Shown here: positions 39,135-48,790 of the stretch, piece after piece
How positions within the stretch are numbered: position 1 is the stretch's first letter
Layout: each line of letters begins with the position of its first letter
Assembly (NCBI RefSeq): GCF_009939195.1
Contig: NZ_JAACKC010000004.1
Coordinates: forward strand, 62,001-126,000
Direction: 5' to 3'
Origin: Acinetobacter kanungonis
GTDB lineage: Bacteria > Pseudomonadota > Gammaproteobacteria > Pseudomonadales > Moraxellaceae
DNA: 64,000 bases
Notes under the pieces: generated by a model
Databases searched by the model: none
Told to the model about the DNA's origin: nothing
What the model saw: only the letters and a program-made list of their open reading frames with translations
Made by a program: the position numbers and the translations under genes

Positions 39135-39731
39135 TACGCTGTGAAAAGCTATGGCTATTATTATTTATTAAACATCTCAACCGCCTTTTCCTCGGTTAAT
39201 GCATCTATTGGCTGGCGCAGCACATAAAAATCGGGTTGATGATCCATATAACCTCACATCGCCAAAACTAACGCTTAAGCAAATTCATCTAATCTAAACA
39301 TTTTCATATGACCAAAACGATGATCCTACTAACGCCTGAAAAATACCGTCCCGCATTGCTCTAAAGCCGCATATCCCCCCATTTTGAAGTTTGGAATACC
39401 CCTGTGTTCTCGCGACTGAAAGCCCAAGCTGTTCAGCTCATATCATTCATCATCGGCACATTATTATCCTAACATCAACAAAGTGAACCGTGACAAACAT
39501 GGACTTGGTCATTCATCAGATCAATATATTTTTCTCTAGCAAATTGTTTGTATATTTGCTGTATCCCAATGAAACAATATCGAGAAATAGATCACCTTCT
39601 ACATTGTATAAATAAATGTAATTCTTATTTATTTTTATGAATCATACATTTCGCAACATATTCGGCATGGCAACCCAAGCTTCGATCTTCTAAGATACGC
39701 TCACACACAGCTGAATGCCTATGAGTCCATC
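39135..39731. other. Gene-free stretch with possible decayed coding remnants
   Basis: About 600 bases without a convincing intact gene. On the plus strand a frame from ATG 39309 reads MTKTMILLTPEKYRPALL, stop, then a further 35 codons (HFEVWNTPVFSRLKAQ...) before the next stop, as if one TAA interrupted a short gene. On the minus strand 39159-39245 encodes 28 residues (MDHQPDFYVLRQPIDALT...FNK) with a stop just upstream, like a C-terminal fragment. Neither is recognised. Decay is an inference. Confidence 0.35.
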
Positions 39732-39977
39732 ATGCGCTATAAGATTATCGATGTATACCGACAACAGAATATTAAACGTTACATTGCTAAATGCTTAAAA
39801 GCCCGCTCTCCTCAATTTATCGTGATTGAAAGTGCCCTCACCCTTTGTCGTGACATCGACATCGTCGATGTTGATCTTAACTCCGATCAGGCGACATGGG
39901 CTACAGGTGAACGTATTTGCTTAAATATTTTAACGGGCGCAGACAGCCTAGATAAAATTTACGAGCTTGATGCCTAA
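39732..39977 (+). CDS. Small hypothetical protein (81 aa)
   Basis: An 81-residue protein, MRYKIIDVYRQQNIKRYIAKC at the start, with mixed alpha/beta character and no signal peptide or membrane segment. Three cysteines are present (KCLK, LCRD, ICLN). No clear ribosome site precedes the ATG, and an overlapping ATG in another frame lies 11 bases upstream, so the start is uncertain. It stands alone after the gene-free stretch and 96 bases before a thioesterase gene. Function unknown. Confidence 0.5.
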   Translation: MRYKIIDVYRQQNIKRYIAKCLKARSPQFIVIESALTLCRDIDIVDVDLNSDQATWATGERICLNILTGADSLDKIYELDA

Positions 39978-40073
39978 CGCACCAGTTCTCATCTTTATTT
40001 GACTTCATTTCGTTATCCATATTAACTTAATTATTAAGTTCCTTTTTGGAACTCTCTAATTAAAGGATAAGCA

Positions 40074-40508
40074 ATGAACGTAAAAGAAATGACAGGATTA
40101 CAATTACTCGAAGCTATGTGTGCTGGGAAAATTCCTGCACCGAGTATTAGTGCGACCATTCCTATGCAACCGTATCAGGTCACGCTCGGAAGTATTCACT
40201 TTAAAGCCAAGGCAGATCAGCGACATTTAAACCCACTGGGTGGAGTCCATGGAGGCTTTGCCGCAACCGTACTGGACTCAGTCACAGGTTGTGCTGTTCA
40301 TAGCATGTTAGAAGCAGGTGTAGGCTATGGCACCATTGATCTCAATATTAAAATGTGCCGTCCAATTCCTCAAGATAAGGAACTGATTGCAATTGGCACC
40401 GTAATTAATATGAGTAAAAATTTAGGAATTTCTGAAGGTAAAATAGTGGATGAAGATGGCAAACTTTATGCCCATGCCACTGCAACCTGTATGATTATTC
40501 GCGCTTAA
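40074..40508 (+). CDS. PaaI-type hotdog-fold thioesterase
   Basis: A 144-residue hotdog-fold protein of the PaaI/YdiI acyl-CoA thioesterase group. HLNPLGGVHGGFAATVLDSVTGCAV (about residues 50-75) is the active-site helix region with the HGGxxxxLxD motif. GTIDLNIKMCRPIP forms the following strands. These enzymes hydrolyse acyl- or aryl-CoA thioesters; the substrate is not evident from the neighbours. AAAGGA lies well spaced before the ATG. Confidence 0.88.
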   Translation: MNVKEMTGLQLLEAMCAGKIPAPSISATIPMQPYQVTLGSIHFKAKADQRHLNPLGGVHGGFAATVLDSVTGCAVHSMLEAGVGYGTIDLNIKMCRPIPQDKELIAIGTVINMSKNLGISEGKIVDEDGKLYAHATATCMIIRA

Positions 40509-40552
40509 ATGTATAAGCACAACACTGGAATGTGTCGTGCATATACAATGAA

Positions 40553-40999
40553 TTAGGCATGGTGATAGTTCTTTTGAGCAGCATCCAATTTAAATTGTGG
40601 CGCAGTTAAAGCTTTGTAATAACAATAGTATTTTAATGTTCGCTCGAGCTGAATCGTACATGCAGCATTACGGGATTGAGACCACGCTTGAGCTTGTAAT
40701 GGCTTAGACCAAAGCTGACCGTCTAAGGCATAGACGTAAACACGCTCTTTTACTTCAGTTTCGCTAGAAAAATAAGATGCAATCCAACTTTGACGTTCAG
40801 ATTCAACCAACCATTTTTCTGAAAACCAGAGTTGTAGTAAATCACCTAGATAAAGTTGCACAGGCGCAAAAGGACGCACAGAGATAAAAGCACCTTCAAC
40901 TGCAGTGTAATATAACTCTGGCTGTTGAATAAGCGACAGGTAGTTGTCTTGATAGTATGAGAATTGAGAAAAAATTTCAGGGATGCTGAGCGTATTCAT
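40553..40999 (-). CDS. Hypothetical protein
   Basis: A 148-residue soluble protein rich in aromatic residues (Tyr, Trp, Phe), with an alternating pattern suggesting a compact alpha/beta fold. Landmarks are SQFSYYQDNYLSL near residue 11, AVEGAFISVRPFAPVQLYLGDLLQLWF in the middle and CTIQLERTLKYYCYYKALT near the end. I do not recognise the family. The frame extends to a GTG at 41068, but CGGAG eight bases before the ATG at 40999 favours this start. Convergent with the thioesterase gene. Confidence 0.6.
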   Translation of the reverse strand: MNTLSIPEIFSQFSYYQDNYLSLIQQPELYYTAVEGAFISVRPFAPVQLYLGDLLQLWFSEKWLVESERQSWIASYFSSETEVKERVYVYALDGQLWSKPLQAQAWSQSRNAACTIQLERTLKYYCYYKALTAPQFKLDAAQKNYHHA

Positions 41000-41207
41000 T
41001 CGCTTACTCCGTTTAGCCATTTTAGTGCTGGCAAGTTGGTTTAAATCCACACTGTTGAAGTTTTTCACCTCAACAACTTTCTGTAATTAATCTAACAATG
41101 CTTTTTTCAAAGCACAAGCTCATTTTCCTATTTTTCCTAAATTTTGAATTGTTTGCCTAAATATGCGACACACACACTCTAAATCCACTTTTTTCTGTTC
41201 TTAAGGC

Positions 41208-41235
41208 TTGACCCATTTTAAAATCTGCTTATAAT
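41208..41235 (+). promoter_or_regulatory. Sigma-70 promoter of tRNA-Asn
   Basis: TTGACC (41208-41213) and a perfect TATAAT (41230-41235) separated by 16 bases, ending 11 bases before the tRNA. Confidence 0.88.
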
Positions 41236-41246
41236 CGCACTCAGAT

Positions 41247-41322
41247 TCTCCAATAGCTCAGTCGGTAGAGCGACGGACTGTTAATCCGCAGGTCCCTGGT
41301 TCGAGCCCAGGTTGGAGAGCCA
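41247..41322 (+). tRNA. tRNA-Asn (GTT)
   Basis: A 76-nt tRNA. The acceptor stem TCTCCAA pairs with TTGGAGA, followed by discriminator G and encoded CCA (41320-41322). The D-loop AGCTCAGTCGGTAGAGC and T-arm CTGGTTCGAGCCCAG are canonical. The anticodon loop CTGTTAA gives anticodon GTT (41280-41282), reading Asn codons. Confidence 0.97.
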
Positions 41323-41328
41323 AATACA

Positions 41329-41358
41329 AAAAAGCCCGCAGCATTAAAGCGGGCTTTT
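41329..41358 (+). terminator. Rho-independent terminator after tRNA-Asn
   Basis: AAAAGCCCGC, loop, GCGGGCTTTTTT: a GC-rich stem and T run six bases after the tRNA. Confidence 0.92.
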
Positions 41359-41464
41359 TTATGCCTATTGTTTTTCATTTTCTATGCGATATGAAACTCT
41401 AGGCACTACGGTATACGCTTTAACGTTAAATCATTTCGGACGAAAAATTAGGTTTATAAAAATT

Positions 41465-41492
41465 AAAAAAGGCGCTTAATTTCTTAAGCACC
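41465..41492 (-). terminator. Rho-independent terminator after miaE
   Basis: Minus strand: GGTGCTTAA, tetraloop GAAA, TTAAGCGCC, TTTTTT. The 9-bp stem has one G-U pair. It ends the lepA-miaE run. Confidence 0.9.
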
Positions 41493-41501
41493 TTCTTCAG
41501 T

Positions 41502-42155
41502 TTACGCTGCTTGCACAGGTATTCCACTATGAAAACGAAAAGTCTCATCTGGAGATAAAATCAGATTTTTTTCCACTTCACGAATATGTTCAATTCTCTG
41601 CTGAATATCCTCTTCAGGATTTTTCAATTTTCCTGTCCGCGCAACATCCAAAGCCAAAGATAGATAGTCTTCAAAATGGCGTGATTCGGATTTAAGCAAG
41701 TAGCGGTAATAACGACCCAACTCTTCATCTACGAGCGGCGCAAGCGCATGGAAACGCTCACACGAACGTGCTTCAACAAATGCACCTATAATCAAAATAT
41801 CAATTAAAGCTTCTGGCTCATAAGTACGCACTTCTTTACGCAATCCACCCGCATAGCGACCTGCACTCAAATTTGACCACGCTTGACCACGTTTGTTCAT
41901 CAACTCAAGAACTTGCTCGTAGTGCAGCATTTCTTCACGGACAAGTTGAGCTAATTTCACCTGTAAATCCGTAAAAAAACTGTAGCGAAACATCAGGTTC
42001 ATTGCTGTCCCTGCGGCTTTCTTTTCACAGTTGGCATGATCTTGCATCAAAATATCAAGATGATTTAATGCTTCATCTAACCAAGCTTGTGGCGTAGTAC
42101 AACCCAAGAAACCCAATACAGGCTTCATCAAGTCATCATAATCGATTGTTGACAT
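41502..42155 (-). CDS. miaE: tRNA-(ms2io6A37) hydroxylase MiaE
   Basis: A 217-residue non-haem diiron monooxygenase hydroxylating the isopentenyl group of ms2i6A37 in tRNAs that read U-starting codons. The ferritin-like four-helix ligands are visible: CEKKAAG near residue 43, REEMLHYEQV near 73, EARSCERFHAL near 127 and SESRHFEDY near 154. It is the last gene of the lepA-to-miaE series, 20 bases after pdxJ, an arrangement I do not know from E. coli. Confidence 0.93.
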   Translation of the reverse strand: MSTIDYDDLMKPVLGFLGCTTPQAWLDEALNHLDILMQDHANCEKKAAGTAMNLMFRYSFFTDLQVKLAQLVREEMLHYEQVLELMNKRGQAWSNLSAGRYAGGLRKEVRTYEPEALIDILIIGAFVEARSCERFHALAPLVDEELGRYYRYLLKSESRHFEDYLSLALDVARTGKLKNPEEDIQQRIEHIREVEKNLILSPDETFRFHSGIPVQAA

Positions 42156-42175
42156 AATTTAAGCTAAACTCAGTA

Positions 42176-42901
42176 TTAACGCGCAGCTTTAATGACAGCT
42201 TTCATTTGCTGCACAGCTTGCGCCAAGCCCACAAACACAGCATCTGCAATTAAAGAATGTCCAATATTTAATTCATAAATCTCAGGAATTTGAGCAATCG
42301 GTGTGACATTTTCAAGGTTCAAACCATGCCCCGCATTGACCACCAAACCTTTTTCCGCAGCGTAACGTGCGGCTTTTACAATTCGGTCCAACTCATGCTG
42401 CTGCGCTTCAGCCGTTTCAGCATCTGCATAAGCACCTGTATGAATTTCAATGGTTGGTGCGCCACAAGCCACAGCTGCGTCAATTTGGGCAAAATCAGCA
42501 TCAATAAACAACGAGACATCACACCCGATAGCCATCAATTCTTGCGTTGCAGCTTTAACATCCTCAAAATGCCCCACCACATCCAATCCACCTTCAGTCG
42601 TCACTTCCTGACGCTTTTCAGGTACAAAGCACACATGCTGTGGTTGAATTTCTTTGGCAAAGGCAATCATTTCCGCTGTGACTGCAAGCTCCAAATTCAT
42701 TCGTGTCTTTAGGGCTGGACGCATACGACGTACATCATCATCCTGAATATGACGACGATCTTCACGTAAATGTAAAGTGATCCCTTCTGCACCAGCCTGC
42801 TCACAAATTAAAGCAGCATTAACAGGGTCTGGATAACTTGTCCCACGCGCTTGACGCAATGTTGCAACATGGTCAATATTTACACCAAGTAAAGCAGCCA
42901 T
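42176..42901 (-). CDS. pdxJ: Pyridoxine 5'-phosphate synthase
   Basis: A 241-residue TIM-barrel enzyme condensing 1-deoxy-xylulose 5-phosphate with 3-amino-2-oxopropyl phosphate to pyridoxine 5'-phosphate. Characteristic stretches are [22 protein letters not shown] at the start (landmarks LGVNIDH and RQARG), [15 protein letters not shown] near 36, MNLELA near 68 and [14 protein letters not shown] near the end. It lies 13 bases after recO, as in E. coli (recO-pdxJ). Confidence 0.97.
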   Translation of the reverse strand: MAALLGVNIDHVATLRQARGTSYPDPVNAALICEQAGAEGITLHLREDRRHIQDDDVRRMRPALKTRMNLELAVTAEMIAFAKEIQPQHVCFVPEKRQEVTTEGGLDVVGHFEDVKAATQELMAIGCDVSLFIDADFAQIDAAVACGAPTIEIHTGAYADAETAEAQQHELDRIVKAARYAAEKGLVVNAGHGLNLENVTPIAQIPEIYELNIGHSLIADAVFVGLAQAVQQMKAVIKAAR

Positions 42902-42914
42902 TATTTTTTCCTAA

Positions 42915-43625
42915 TCATGTTTTAGATTGAGTGTTTTGAATCCACAGTTGGCGACTTTTAAGCGGTCGATCTCCCAACAAGGATGTGATCATTTGCCGAT
43001 ACAGCTTTGACAATAATTGTAGCTGTTCTGGATTAAATTCCCTACCCTTTTCATAGTGCTGCATCGATAGAATCTGTGCACCCACCAAGGTTGAAGATGA
43101 AGCACGAATAGTGGGAATAAATCCATCACTTAATTGAAAGGTATAATTTTGCTGATCCTGTATTTCTGCTTGATTCGCATCTGTTGTGAAATCAAGTGGA
43201 TAACCCAGCTCTTCCAGCAAAGCATATTCGAATTGGCGCAGGATTTGTCTTAGAAACAGCGCAGGATGCGCTTGTTCGTTCAGGATCTGTAATGACTGAA
43301 TTGTCGACGCATACTGAGCAAAGGTCTCTGGCATTTCAACTTCTAATGGACACAGGCGCAATAGAATTTCATTGAGGTAGAAGCCTGAAAAAAATGCATC
43401 ACCGAAGAAAAAAATCGGATGATGCATAATTTCTAACTTACTGAAGTTTTTCAATTCAGATTTGCCCGATGCCTGTAAACGCAGCGGCTGATATTGTGGA
43501 GGGGGTGTTTGACGCAAGATACCATCTACACGGCCGTATTCTTGAGTGAATAAATGGACGATGTGACTCCGCTCACGATACTTACGGTGGTGAATCAAAT
43601 AGCCATGTAGAACTTCATTACGCAT
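42915..43625 (-). CDS. recO: DNA repair protein RecO
   Basis: A 236-residue RecFOR-pathway protein that loads RecA on SSB-coated gaps. The N-terminal OB fold (HGYLIHHRKYRERSHIVHLFTQEYGRVDG) and helical C-terminal part (RQFEYALLEELGYPLDF near 130) are typical. The zinc-binding cysteines of some RecO proteins are absent, as is common in gamma-proteobacteria. It sits in the rnc-era-recO-pdxJ order, with a small lipoprotein gene inserted before it. Confidence 0.9.
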   Translation of the reverse strand: MRNEVLHGYLIHHRKYRERSHIVHLFTQEYGRVDGILRQTPPPQYQPLRLQASGKSELKNFSKLEIMHHPIFFFGDAFFSGFYLNEILLRLCPLEVEMPETFAQYASTIQSLQILNEQAHPALFLRQILRQFEYALLEELGYPLDFTTDANQAEIQDQQNYTFQLSDGFIPTIRASSSTLVGAQILSMQHYEKGREFNPEQLQLLSKLYRQMITSLLGDRPLKSRQLWIQNTQSKT

Positions 43626-43640
43626 GAATCAACATTAATC

Positions 43641-43829
43641 CTACTGATCTTGATGAGTTTCATCAGCCTTATCATCCCCATCAGGGATCACAGCACCCAC
43701 AACTGCAACCGTGCCTTTCACCACACCTTTTGTAGTTTTGTAAGCCACTTTCACAGGAACTGTAACGACTTTATAAATACAGCCTTGTAAACAAAATACA
43801 CTCGCCACAATTAACCAAGCCTTTAGCAT
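43641..43829 (-). CDS. Small lipoprotein (62 aa)
   Basis: A 62-residue protein with a lipoprotein signal (MLKAWLIVASVFCLQGC, lipobox LQGC, lipidated Cys17). A Val/Lys/Thr-rich stretch follows (VVTVPVKVAYKTTKGVVKGTVAVVGAV, about 21-47), then an acidic tail. I believe small lipoproteins like this are common in Acinetobacter. It lies between era and recO on the same strand with short gaps, so it is expressed with the operon. Function unknown. Confidence 0.82.
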   Translation of the reverse strand: MLKAWLIVASVFCLQGCIYKVVTVPVKVAYKTTKGVVKGTVAVVGAVIPDGDDKADETHQDQ

Positions 43830-43854
43830 TACAATTCCTGTTCGCAGTTAAATC

Positions 43855-44883
43855 TTAGATATCGCTATACCCAAGACTTTTCAGTGCACGTTCATCATCA
43901 GACCAACCACCTTTCACTTTCACCCAAAGTGTCAGCATGATTTTCTGTTCAAACATCTTTTCCATATCGGTACGCGCATCCATACCAATTTTCTTCAACT
44001 TGGTCCCTTTTTCACCAATCACAATGGCTTTTTGCCCTGGACGATCAACAAAAATCGTCGCATCAATATAGGTACAAGCAGGTTTGAGTCTGCCTGTTTT
44101 TTCATGAATCACCGAATCTTCGGTACGGAATGATTCAATTTGTACCGTTAAATCGTAAGGTAATTCTTCACCCAATTGACGCATGATCTTTTCACGAATA
44201 ATTTCAGATGCCAAGAAACGCTCTGAACGGTCTGTAATCTGATCAAGTGAATACAACGGTGGTTGGAATGGCAAATACTGTTCAATGGTATTGCGCAAAT
44301 GCTCAAGGTTCGCACCACGAAGTGCAGAAACTGGAACAATCTCAGCGAAATTCATCAGTTTTGCGCGCTCTTGAATGAGTGGTAATGCCTGATTTTTATT
44401 TTCTAGTGTATCTAATTTATTGATCACAAGAATCACAGGCATTTCAGCATTTTTCAGCTTTTCTAAAACCAGTTCATCGTTTTGTGTCCACTTTTGCGCA
44501 TCCACCACAAAAAGCACCAAGTTAACATCGCGCAAAGCCGAATGTGCAGCACGGTTCATCATTTTATTGATGGCACGCACTTCTTTTTTATGCATCCCTG
44601 GGGTATCCACAAACACCGCCTGAGATTTTTCACGTGAATCAATTCCGACAATTTTATGGCGTGTCGTTTGTGGTTTACGTGAAGTAATAGAAAGCTTTTG
44701 ACCCAGTAAGTGATTCATTAAGGTCGATTTACCCACATTAGGACGACCGACAATCGCAACAAAACCACTTCTAAAATCAGCAGGAATGGTTGTGCCTTGT
44801 TCACTGAAAAACTGGCTAATTAAATCATTATTGTCGCTTGGCGACTCGTGATCAGCATCAATGTGATCGGAATTCATGGTCAT
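43855..44883 (-). CDS. era: GTPase Era
   Basis: A 342-residue GTPase for 16S rRNA maturation and 30S assembly. It has G1 GRPNVGKST near residue 46, G3 DTPGMHKKE near 93, G4 NKLD near 158 and a C-terminal KH domain with GEKGTKLKKIG near 295. An acidic N-terminal extension of about 38 residues makes it longer than E. coli Era (301). It follows rnc by 5 bases. Confidence 0.97.
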   Translation of the reverse strand: MTMNSDHIDADHESPSDNNDLISQFFSEQGTTIPADFRSGFVAIVGRPNVGKSTLMNHLLGQKLSITSRKPQTTRHKIVGIDSREKSQAVFVDTPGMHKKEVRAINKMMNRAAHSALRDVNLVLFVVDAQKWTQNDELVLEKLKNAEMPVILVINKLDTLENKNQALPLIQERAKLMNFAEIVPVSALRGANLEHLRNTIEQYLPFQPPLYSLDQITDRSERFLASEIIREKIMRQLGEELPYDLTVQIESFRTEDSVIHEKTGRLKPACTYIDATIFVDRPGQKAIVIGEKGTKLKKIGMDARTDMEKMFEQKIMLTLWVKVKGGWSDDERALKSLGYSDI

Positions 44884-44888
44884 GCAGT

Positions 44889-45581
44889 TTACTGCTCCAA
44901 TAGTTTTAAAATATCCGCCGCTGCAGCTTGTTCTGCAAAACGACGACTTGAGCCTTCGCCCTTAAATAAAGGTAATCCATCTACCGTGCAATGCACTTTG
45001 AAATGTTGATTCGGTGCATCGCCTTGGATATCGACTACCTCGTAGAGCGGCAACGGCTTTTTACGCGCTTGCAAATATTCTTGCAATCTCGATTTCGGAT
45101 CTTTGAGCTGATCGGTTGGCTCTATATGATCCAAATACGGTTCATACCATTTTAACACGATTGCTTGTAGGACAGTTAAATCAGCGCAATCTACATAAAT
45201 TGCACCGATAATTGCTTCTACAGTATCTGCCAAAATGGATTCACGATGATGACCACCTGACTTTAACTCACCCGTACTCAAAATCAAACTGGTGCTGAGC
45301 TTCAAGTCATTGGCAATTTTACCCAACGCCTCTTGCCTAACTAAAGTGGCACGCATTCGAGTTAAACGCCCCTCATTTTCCTGTGGATAGGCATGATATA
45401 AATAATTGGCGATGATCATTCCTAACAACGAATCACCTAAAAACTCAAGGCGTTCGTAATTATACTTGTGGCTCACCGAACGGTGTGTCAATGCAAGCTG
45501 TAATAATTCAGCTTGCTTAAACTGGTAACCGATACGACTCGCTAAGCGCATATCACTTAGTTTGGACTGACCTTTGATCAA
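44889..45581 (-). CDS. rnc: Ribonuclease III
   Basis: A 230-residue double-strand RNA nuclease processing rRNA precursors and mRNAs. The RNase III signature ERLEFLGDSLLG is near residue 45. The Mg-binding ADTVEAIIGAIY region is near 115, and a C-terminal dsRNA-binding domain (DPKSRLQEYLQ near 160 onwards) follows. The start is uncertain: TTG at 45581 (IKGQSKLSD...) fits the homologue's N-terminus as I remember it and overlaps the preceding gene by 29 bases. ATG at 45551 would remove ten residues, and the frame is open to 45593. Confidence 0.93.
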   Translation of the reverse strand: MIKGQSKLSDMRLASRIGYQFKQAELLQLALTHRSVSHKYNYERLEFLGDSLLGMIIANYLYHAYPQENEGRLTRMRATLVRQEALGKIANDLKLSTSLILSTGELKSGGHHRESILADTVEAIIGAIYVDCADLTVLQAIVLKWYEPYLDHIEPTDQLKDPKSRLQEYLQARKKPLPLYEVVDIQGDAPNQHFKVHCTVDGLPLFKGEGSSRRFAEQAAAADILKLLEQ

Positions 45582-45927
45582 AACTTTTCTCAAACTTTAA
45601 CACTAAATCAATATTCAGTAAGAACGGCTTTCTTACCTCATAACTCTTTTTCACTTGTATCCCATCAGTATTGGTTACTTGTGCAATATCTTTAAAATTG
45701 ACATCTCGAATATTATTCATTGTCAGACGCTGCTCCATCTGAGTATTAAATTCATCCGAACCAATCTCTTTGGGGCTACTTTGCAATAACTCTGTGATTT
45801 GAGTATCAATCACACGATCATCCCAATAGGGAGCCCACACTGCAATGGCGACTTTTGCTAAGAAAGCAAAACCAATAATTGCAATTAAAAATCCAATATA
45901 AGACGCACCTTTTTGATTTCGACGCAT
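45553..45927 (-). CDS. DUF4845 membrane protein
   Basis: A 124-residue protein with a pilin-like N-terminus: MRRNQKGASYIGFLIAIIGFAFL, a short basic start then one membrane helix (about 8-30). An extracytoplasmic domain of about 90 residues follows. It matches the DUF4845 family, which typically lies between lepB and rnc in gamma- and beta-proteobacteria. Function unknown. It overlaps the start of rnc. Confidence 0.88.
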   Translation of the reverse strand: MRRNQKGASYIGFLIAIIGFAFLAKVAIAVWAPYWDDRVIDTQITELLQSSPKEIGSDEFNTQMEQRLTMNNIRDVNFKDIAQVTNTDGIQVKKSYEVRKPFLLNIDLVLKFEKSFDQRSVQTK

Positions 45928-45950
45928 TTTTTATTTTCCATTTTGGTCAA

Positions 45951-46778
45951 TTAATCAATTTTACCGTTACGGCTAAATGACGGTAGTTTGAATCCAGGCT
46001 CTTTATGCATCCACACATAAAATGCTCGCCCAGTTAAGTTTTCCTCAGGCACAAATCCCCAAAAACGACTGTCCGCACTTTGATCGCGGTTATCCCCCAT
46101 CGCAAAATAGTGCCCTGCTGGAACTTTCACTTCCCAATATAAACCATTTTCAGTTGAGTATTTACCATTTTCAACATAATTAATGAATGGTGCTTGGCGA
46201 GCAACATTCACCCCTTCTAGTTCACGCATCGTAAATGTATGCTGACCTAAAGTCTCTTTATGATAGATCGAAGTTGGTGTATCTAATGCATCCTTCTCAC
46301 GACTAAATTCAACAGGTACTTTCGCAACCTTTTGACCATTAATCGTCAATTGCCCATGATCATAAATAATATGATCCCCTGGTAGACCAACAACACGCTT
46401 GATATAGCTAATGGTTGGCTGAGGTGGATAACGGAATACAATCACATCTCCACGCTCAGGCTCACCTACATCAATAATTTTTTTATTGACGATCGGTAAG
46501 CGTACACCATAGTTAAACTTATTCACCAAAATAAAGTCACCCGTTTCCAAGGTTGGCACCATAGAATCCGATGGAATATTAAATGGCTCGTACAGGAATG
46601 AACGCAATACCAGAACTACCGCCAGAACTGGCCAGAAGTCATATGCCCATGTGATAATGAAATTTTCATTTCCCCTGCCTTTGGTTTGTCTTTGTTTAAA
46701 TACAAACTTATCCAGCAACCACACCAAGAAAAAAATCAGCGTGGCAGGCACGAGTATTAAATTAAAATCAAAATCCAT
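45951..46778 (-). CDS. lepB: Signal peptidase I
   Basis: A 275-residue inner-membrane serine protease that removes Sec/Tat signal peptides. It has two N-terminal membrane segments (about 5-22 and 43-62). The catalytic serine is in PSDSMVPTLETGDF (about Ser72) and the lysine in SYIKRVVGLPGDHI (about Lys128). The box E stretch MGDNRDQSADSRFWG lies near the end. It follows lepA by 21 bases. Confidence 0.97.
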   Translation of the reverse strand: MDFDFNLILVPATLIFFLVWLLDKFVFKQRQTKGRGNENFIITWAYDFWPVLAVVLVLRSFLYEPFNIPSDSMVPTLETGDFILVNKFNYGVRLPIVNKKIIDVGEPERGDVIVFRYPPQPTISYIKRVVGLPGDHIIYDHGQLTINGQKVAKVPVEFSREKDALDTPTSIYHKETLGQHTFTMRELEGVNVARQAPFINYVENGKYSTENGLYWEVKVPAGHYFAMGDNRDQSADSRFWGFVPEENLTGRAFYVWMHKEPGFKLPSFSRNGKID

Positions 46779-46799
46779 GAGCTAAACGACCTCTAATTC

Positions 46800-48617
46800 T
46801 TATCTTTCTACTTTCAACACAGCCAAGAACGCTTCTTGCGGGATTTCAACGCTACCCACTTGCTTCATGCGTTTCTTACCTTCTTTCTGTTTAGCAAGGA
46901 GTTTCTTCTTACGTGAAACGTCACCGCCATAACATTTCGCCAAGACGTTTTTACGCATTGCCTTGACGGTTGAACGCGCGATAATTTGTGCGCCAATGGC
47001 TGCCTGAATTGCCACATCGAACATTTGACGTGGAATCAAATCTTTCATCTTTTCAACCAGTGCAATACCACGATGGCGAGCATCTTGACGGTGACAAATC
47101 ATCGCCAAGGCATCCACTTTTTCACTGTTAATTAAGACATCAACTTTAACCAAAGATGAGCTTTCAAAACGCACAAAGTTGTAGTCCAAAGAGGCAAAAC
47201 CACGTGAGCAAGACTTCAATCGATCGAAGAAGTCCATCACCACTTCTGCCATTGGAATTTCAAAAGTCACAGACACTTGATTACCCAAGAACTTCATGTC
47301 CTTTTGTACACCGCGACGCTCGATACATAAGGTCATCACGTTACCCAAGTATTCTTGCGGTACGAGAATATGACATTCTGCAATTGGTTCACGTAAATCT
47401 TCTACCGTCGAGCCATCAGGCATTTTCGATGGGCTGTCGATATAAATCGTTTCGCCTTTTTTAGTCAAAGCTTCATATACAACTGTAGGTGCAGAGCTAA
47501 TCAAATCAAGGTCATATTCACGCTCAAGACGCTCTTGAACGATCTCCATGTGTAGCATCCCCAAGAAGCCACAACGAAAACCAAAACCAAGTGCATCTGA
47601 ACTTTCAGGTTCGAAGAATAAAGCAGAATCGTTAATTTGTAATTTCTGTAATGCTTCACGGAACGGTTCGAAATCACTCGAATCGATTGGGAAAAGACCT
47701 GCGTAAACCTGTGGTTTCACTTTTTTGAAACCTGGTAAAGTCGTTACTTCAGGCGTAGCTGCAAGCGTAATGGTATCACCCACTGGCGCACCAAAAATGT
47801 CTTTAATCCCTGCAATCACAAAACCAACTTCACCCGCTTCAAGCATGTCAGTTTCTGTATGTTTTGGATTAAACACACCGACAGAGGTTACAGGATGGGT
47901 TTGTCCAGTTGATTTCACCAACATTTTGTCGCCCTTACGGATACGACCTTGCTTGATACGGACCAAAGACACAACGCCAAGGTAATTATCGAACCATGAG
48001 TCAATAATTAAGGCTTGTAAAGGTGCTTCACGATCACCTACTGGTGCAGGAATGACATCCACTAAACGCTCAAGCACACCTTCAACGCCCAGACCTGTTT
48101 TTGCAGAACATGTTGGCGCATCTGTCGCTTCAATGCCGATAATTTCTTCAATTTCGTGAATCACACGCTCAGGCTCAGCTTGCGGCAAGTCAATTTTGTT
48201 CAAAATTGGTAGAACTTCTAGACCTTGCTCAATCGCGGTATAGCAGTTTGCAACTGACTGTGCCTCTACACCCTGTGCAGCATCCACAACCAATAATGCC
48301 CCTTCACACGCTGCCAATGAACGCGAAACTTCATAGGAAAAGTCTACGTGTCCTGGTGTATCAATGAAGTTCAATTGATATTCTTGACCATTTGGATGAG
48401 TGTAATAGAGCGTTACAGATGCTGCCTTAATGGTAATCCCACGTTCGCGTTCTAACTCCATCGAGTCCAAAACTTGGGCTTGCATTTCACGATCTTGTAA
48501 ACCGCCACACATTTGAATAAAACGGTCAGCCAAAGTCGACTTACCATGGTCAATGTGAGCAATAATCGAAAAATTTCGGATGTTATTGATATCAACGGAT
48601 TTTTTAGCTTGCGCCAT
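46800..48617 (-). CDS. lepA: Elongation factor 4 (LepA)
   Basis: A 605-residue ribosome-associated GTPase. G1 AHIDHGKST is near residue 19, the switch I region [20 protein letters not shown] is intact and G3 DTPGHVDF is near 84. G4 NKIDLP and the LepA-specific C-terminal domain ending in [25 protein letters not shown] are present. It is the first gene of the lepA-lepB-DUF4845-rnc-era-lipoprotein-recO-pdxJ-miaE run; the promoter should lie at 48618-48790. Confidence 0.98.
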   Translation of the reverse strand: MAQAKKSVDINNIRNFSIIAHIDHGKSTLADRFIQMCGGLQDREMQAQVLDSMELERERGITIKAASVTLYYTHPNGQEYQLNFIDTPGHVDFSYEVSRSLAACEGALLVVDAAQGVEAQSVANCYTAIEQGLEVLPILNKIDLPQAEPERVIHEIEEIIGIEATDAPTCSAKTGLGVEGVLERLVDVIPAPVGDREAPLQALIIDSWFDNYLGVVSLVRIKQGRIRKGDKMLVKSTGQTHPVTSVGVFNPKHTETDMLEAGEVGFVIAGIKDIFGAPVGDTITLAATPEVTTLPGFKKVKPQVYAGLFPIDSSDFEPFREALQKLQINDSALFFEPESSDALGFGFRCGFLGMLHMEIVQERLEREYDLDLISSAPTVVYEALTKKGETIYIDSPSKMPDGSTVEDLREPIAECHILVPQEYLGNVMTLCIERRGVQKDMKFLGNQVSVTFEIPMAEVVMDFFDRLKSCSRGFASLDYNFVRFESSSLVKVDVLINSEKVDALAMICHRQDARHRGIALVEKMKDLIPRQMFDVAIQAAIGAQIIARSTVKAMRKNVLAKCYGGDVSRKKKLLAKQKEGKKRMKQVGSVEIPQEAFLAVLKVER

Positions 48618-48790
48618 GAGTTACCTTAAGAAAAAAATAGTGCCAAGTACAAAGCAGAGGTACTAAGCGTAAGCGGTTAAACAAATTGCTGCCGATTATA
48701 ACAGATTGCAAAAATGAAAAAGTGATAAATTCGTTTAAACGCTTAGGTTTTTAAGACTGTACATTTTTCAAACATTACGCTATTAAGCCC

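Noticed and set aside
42290..42712. 140-residue plus-strand open frame
   Set aside because: Antisense to pdxJ, which is fully supported by motifs and synteny.
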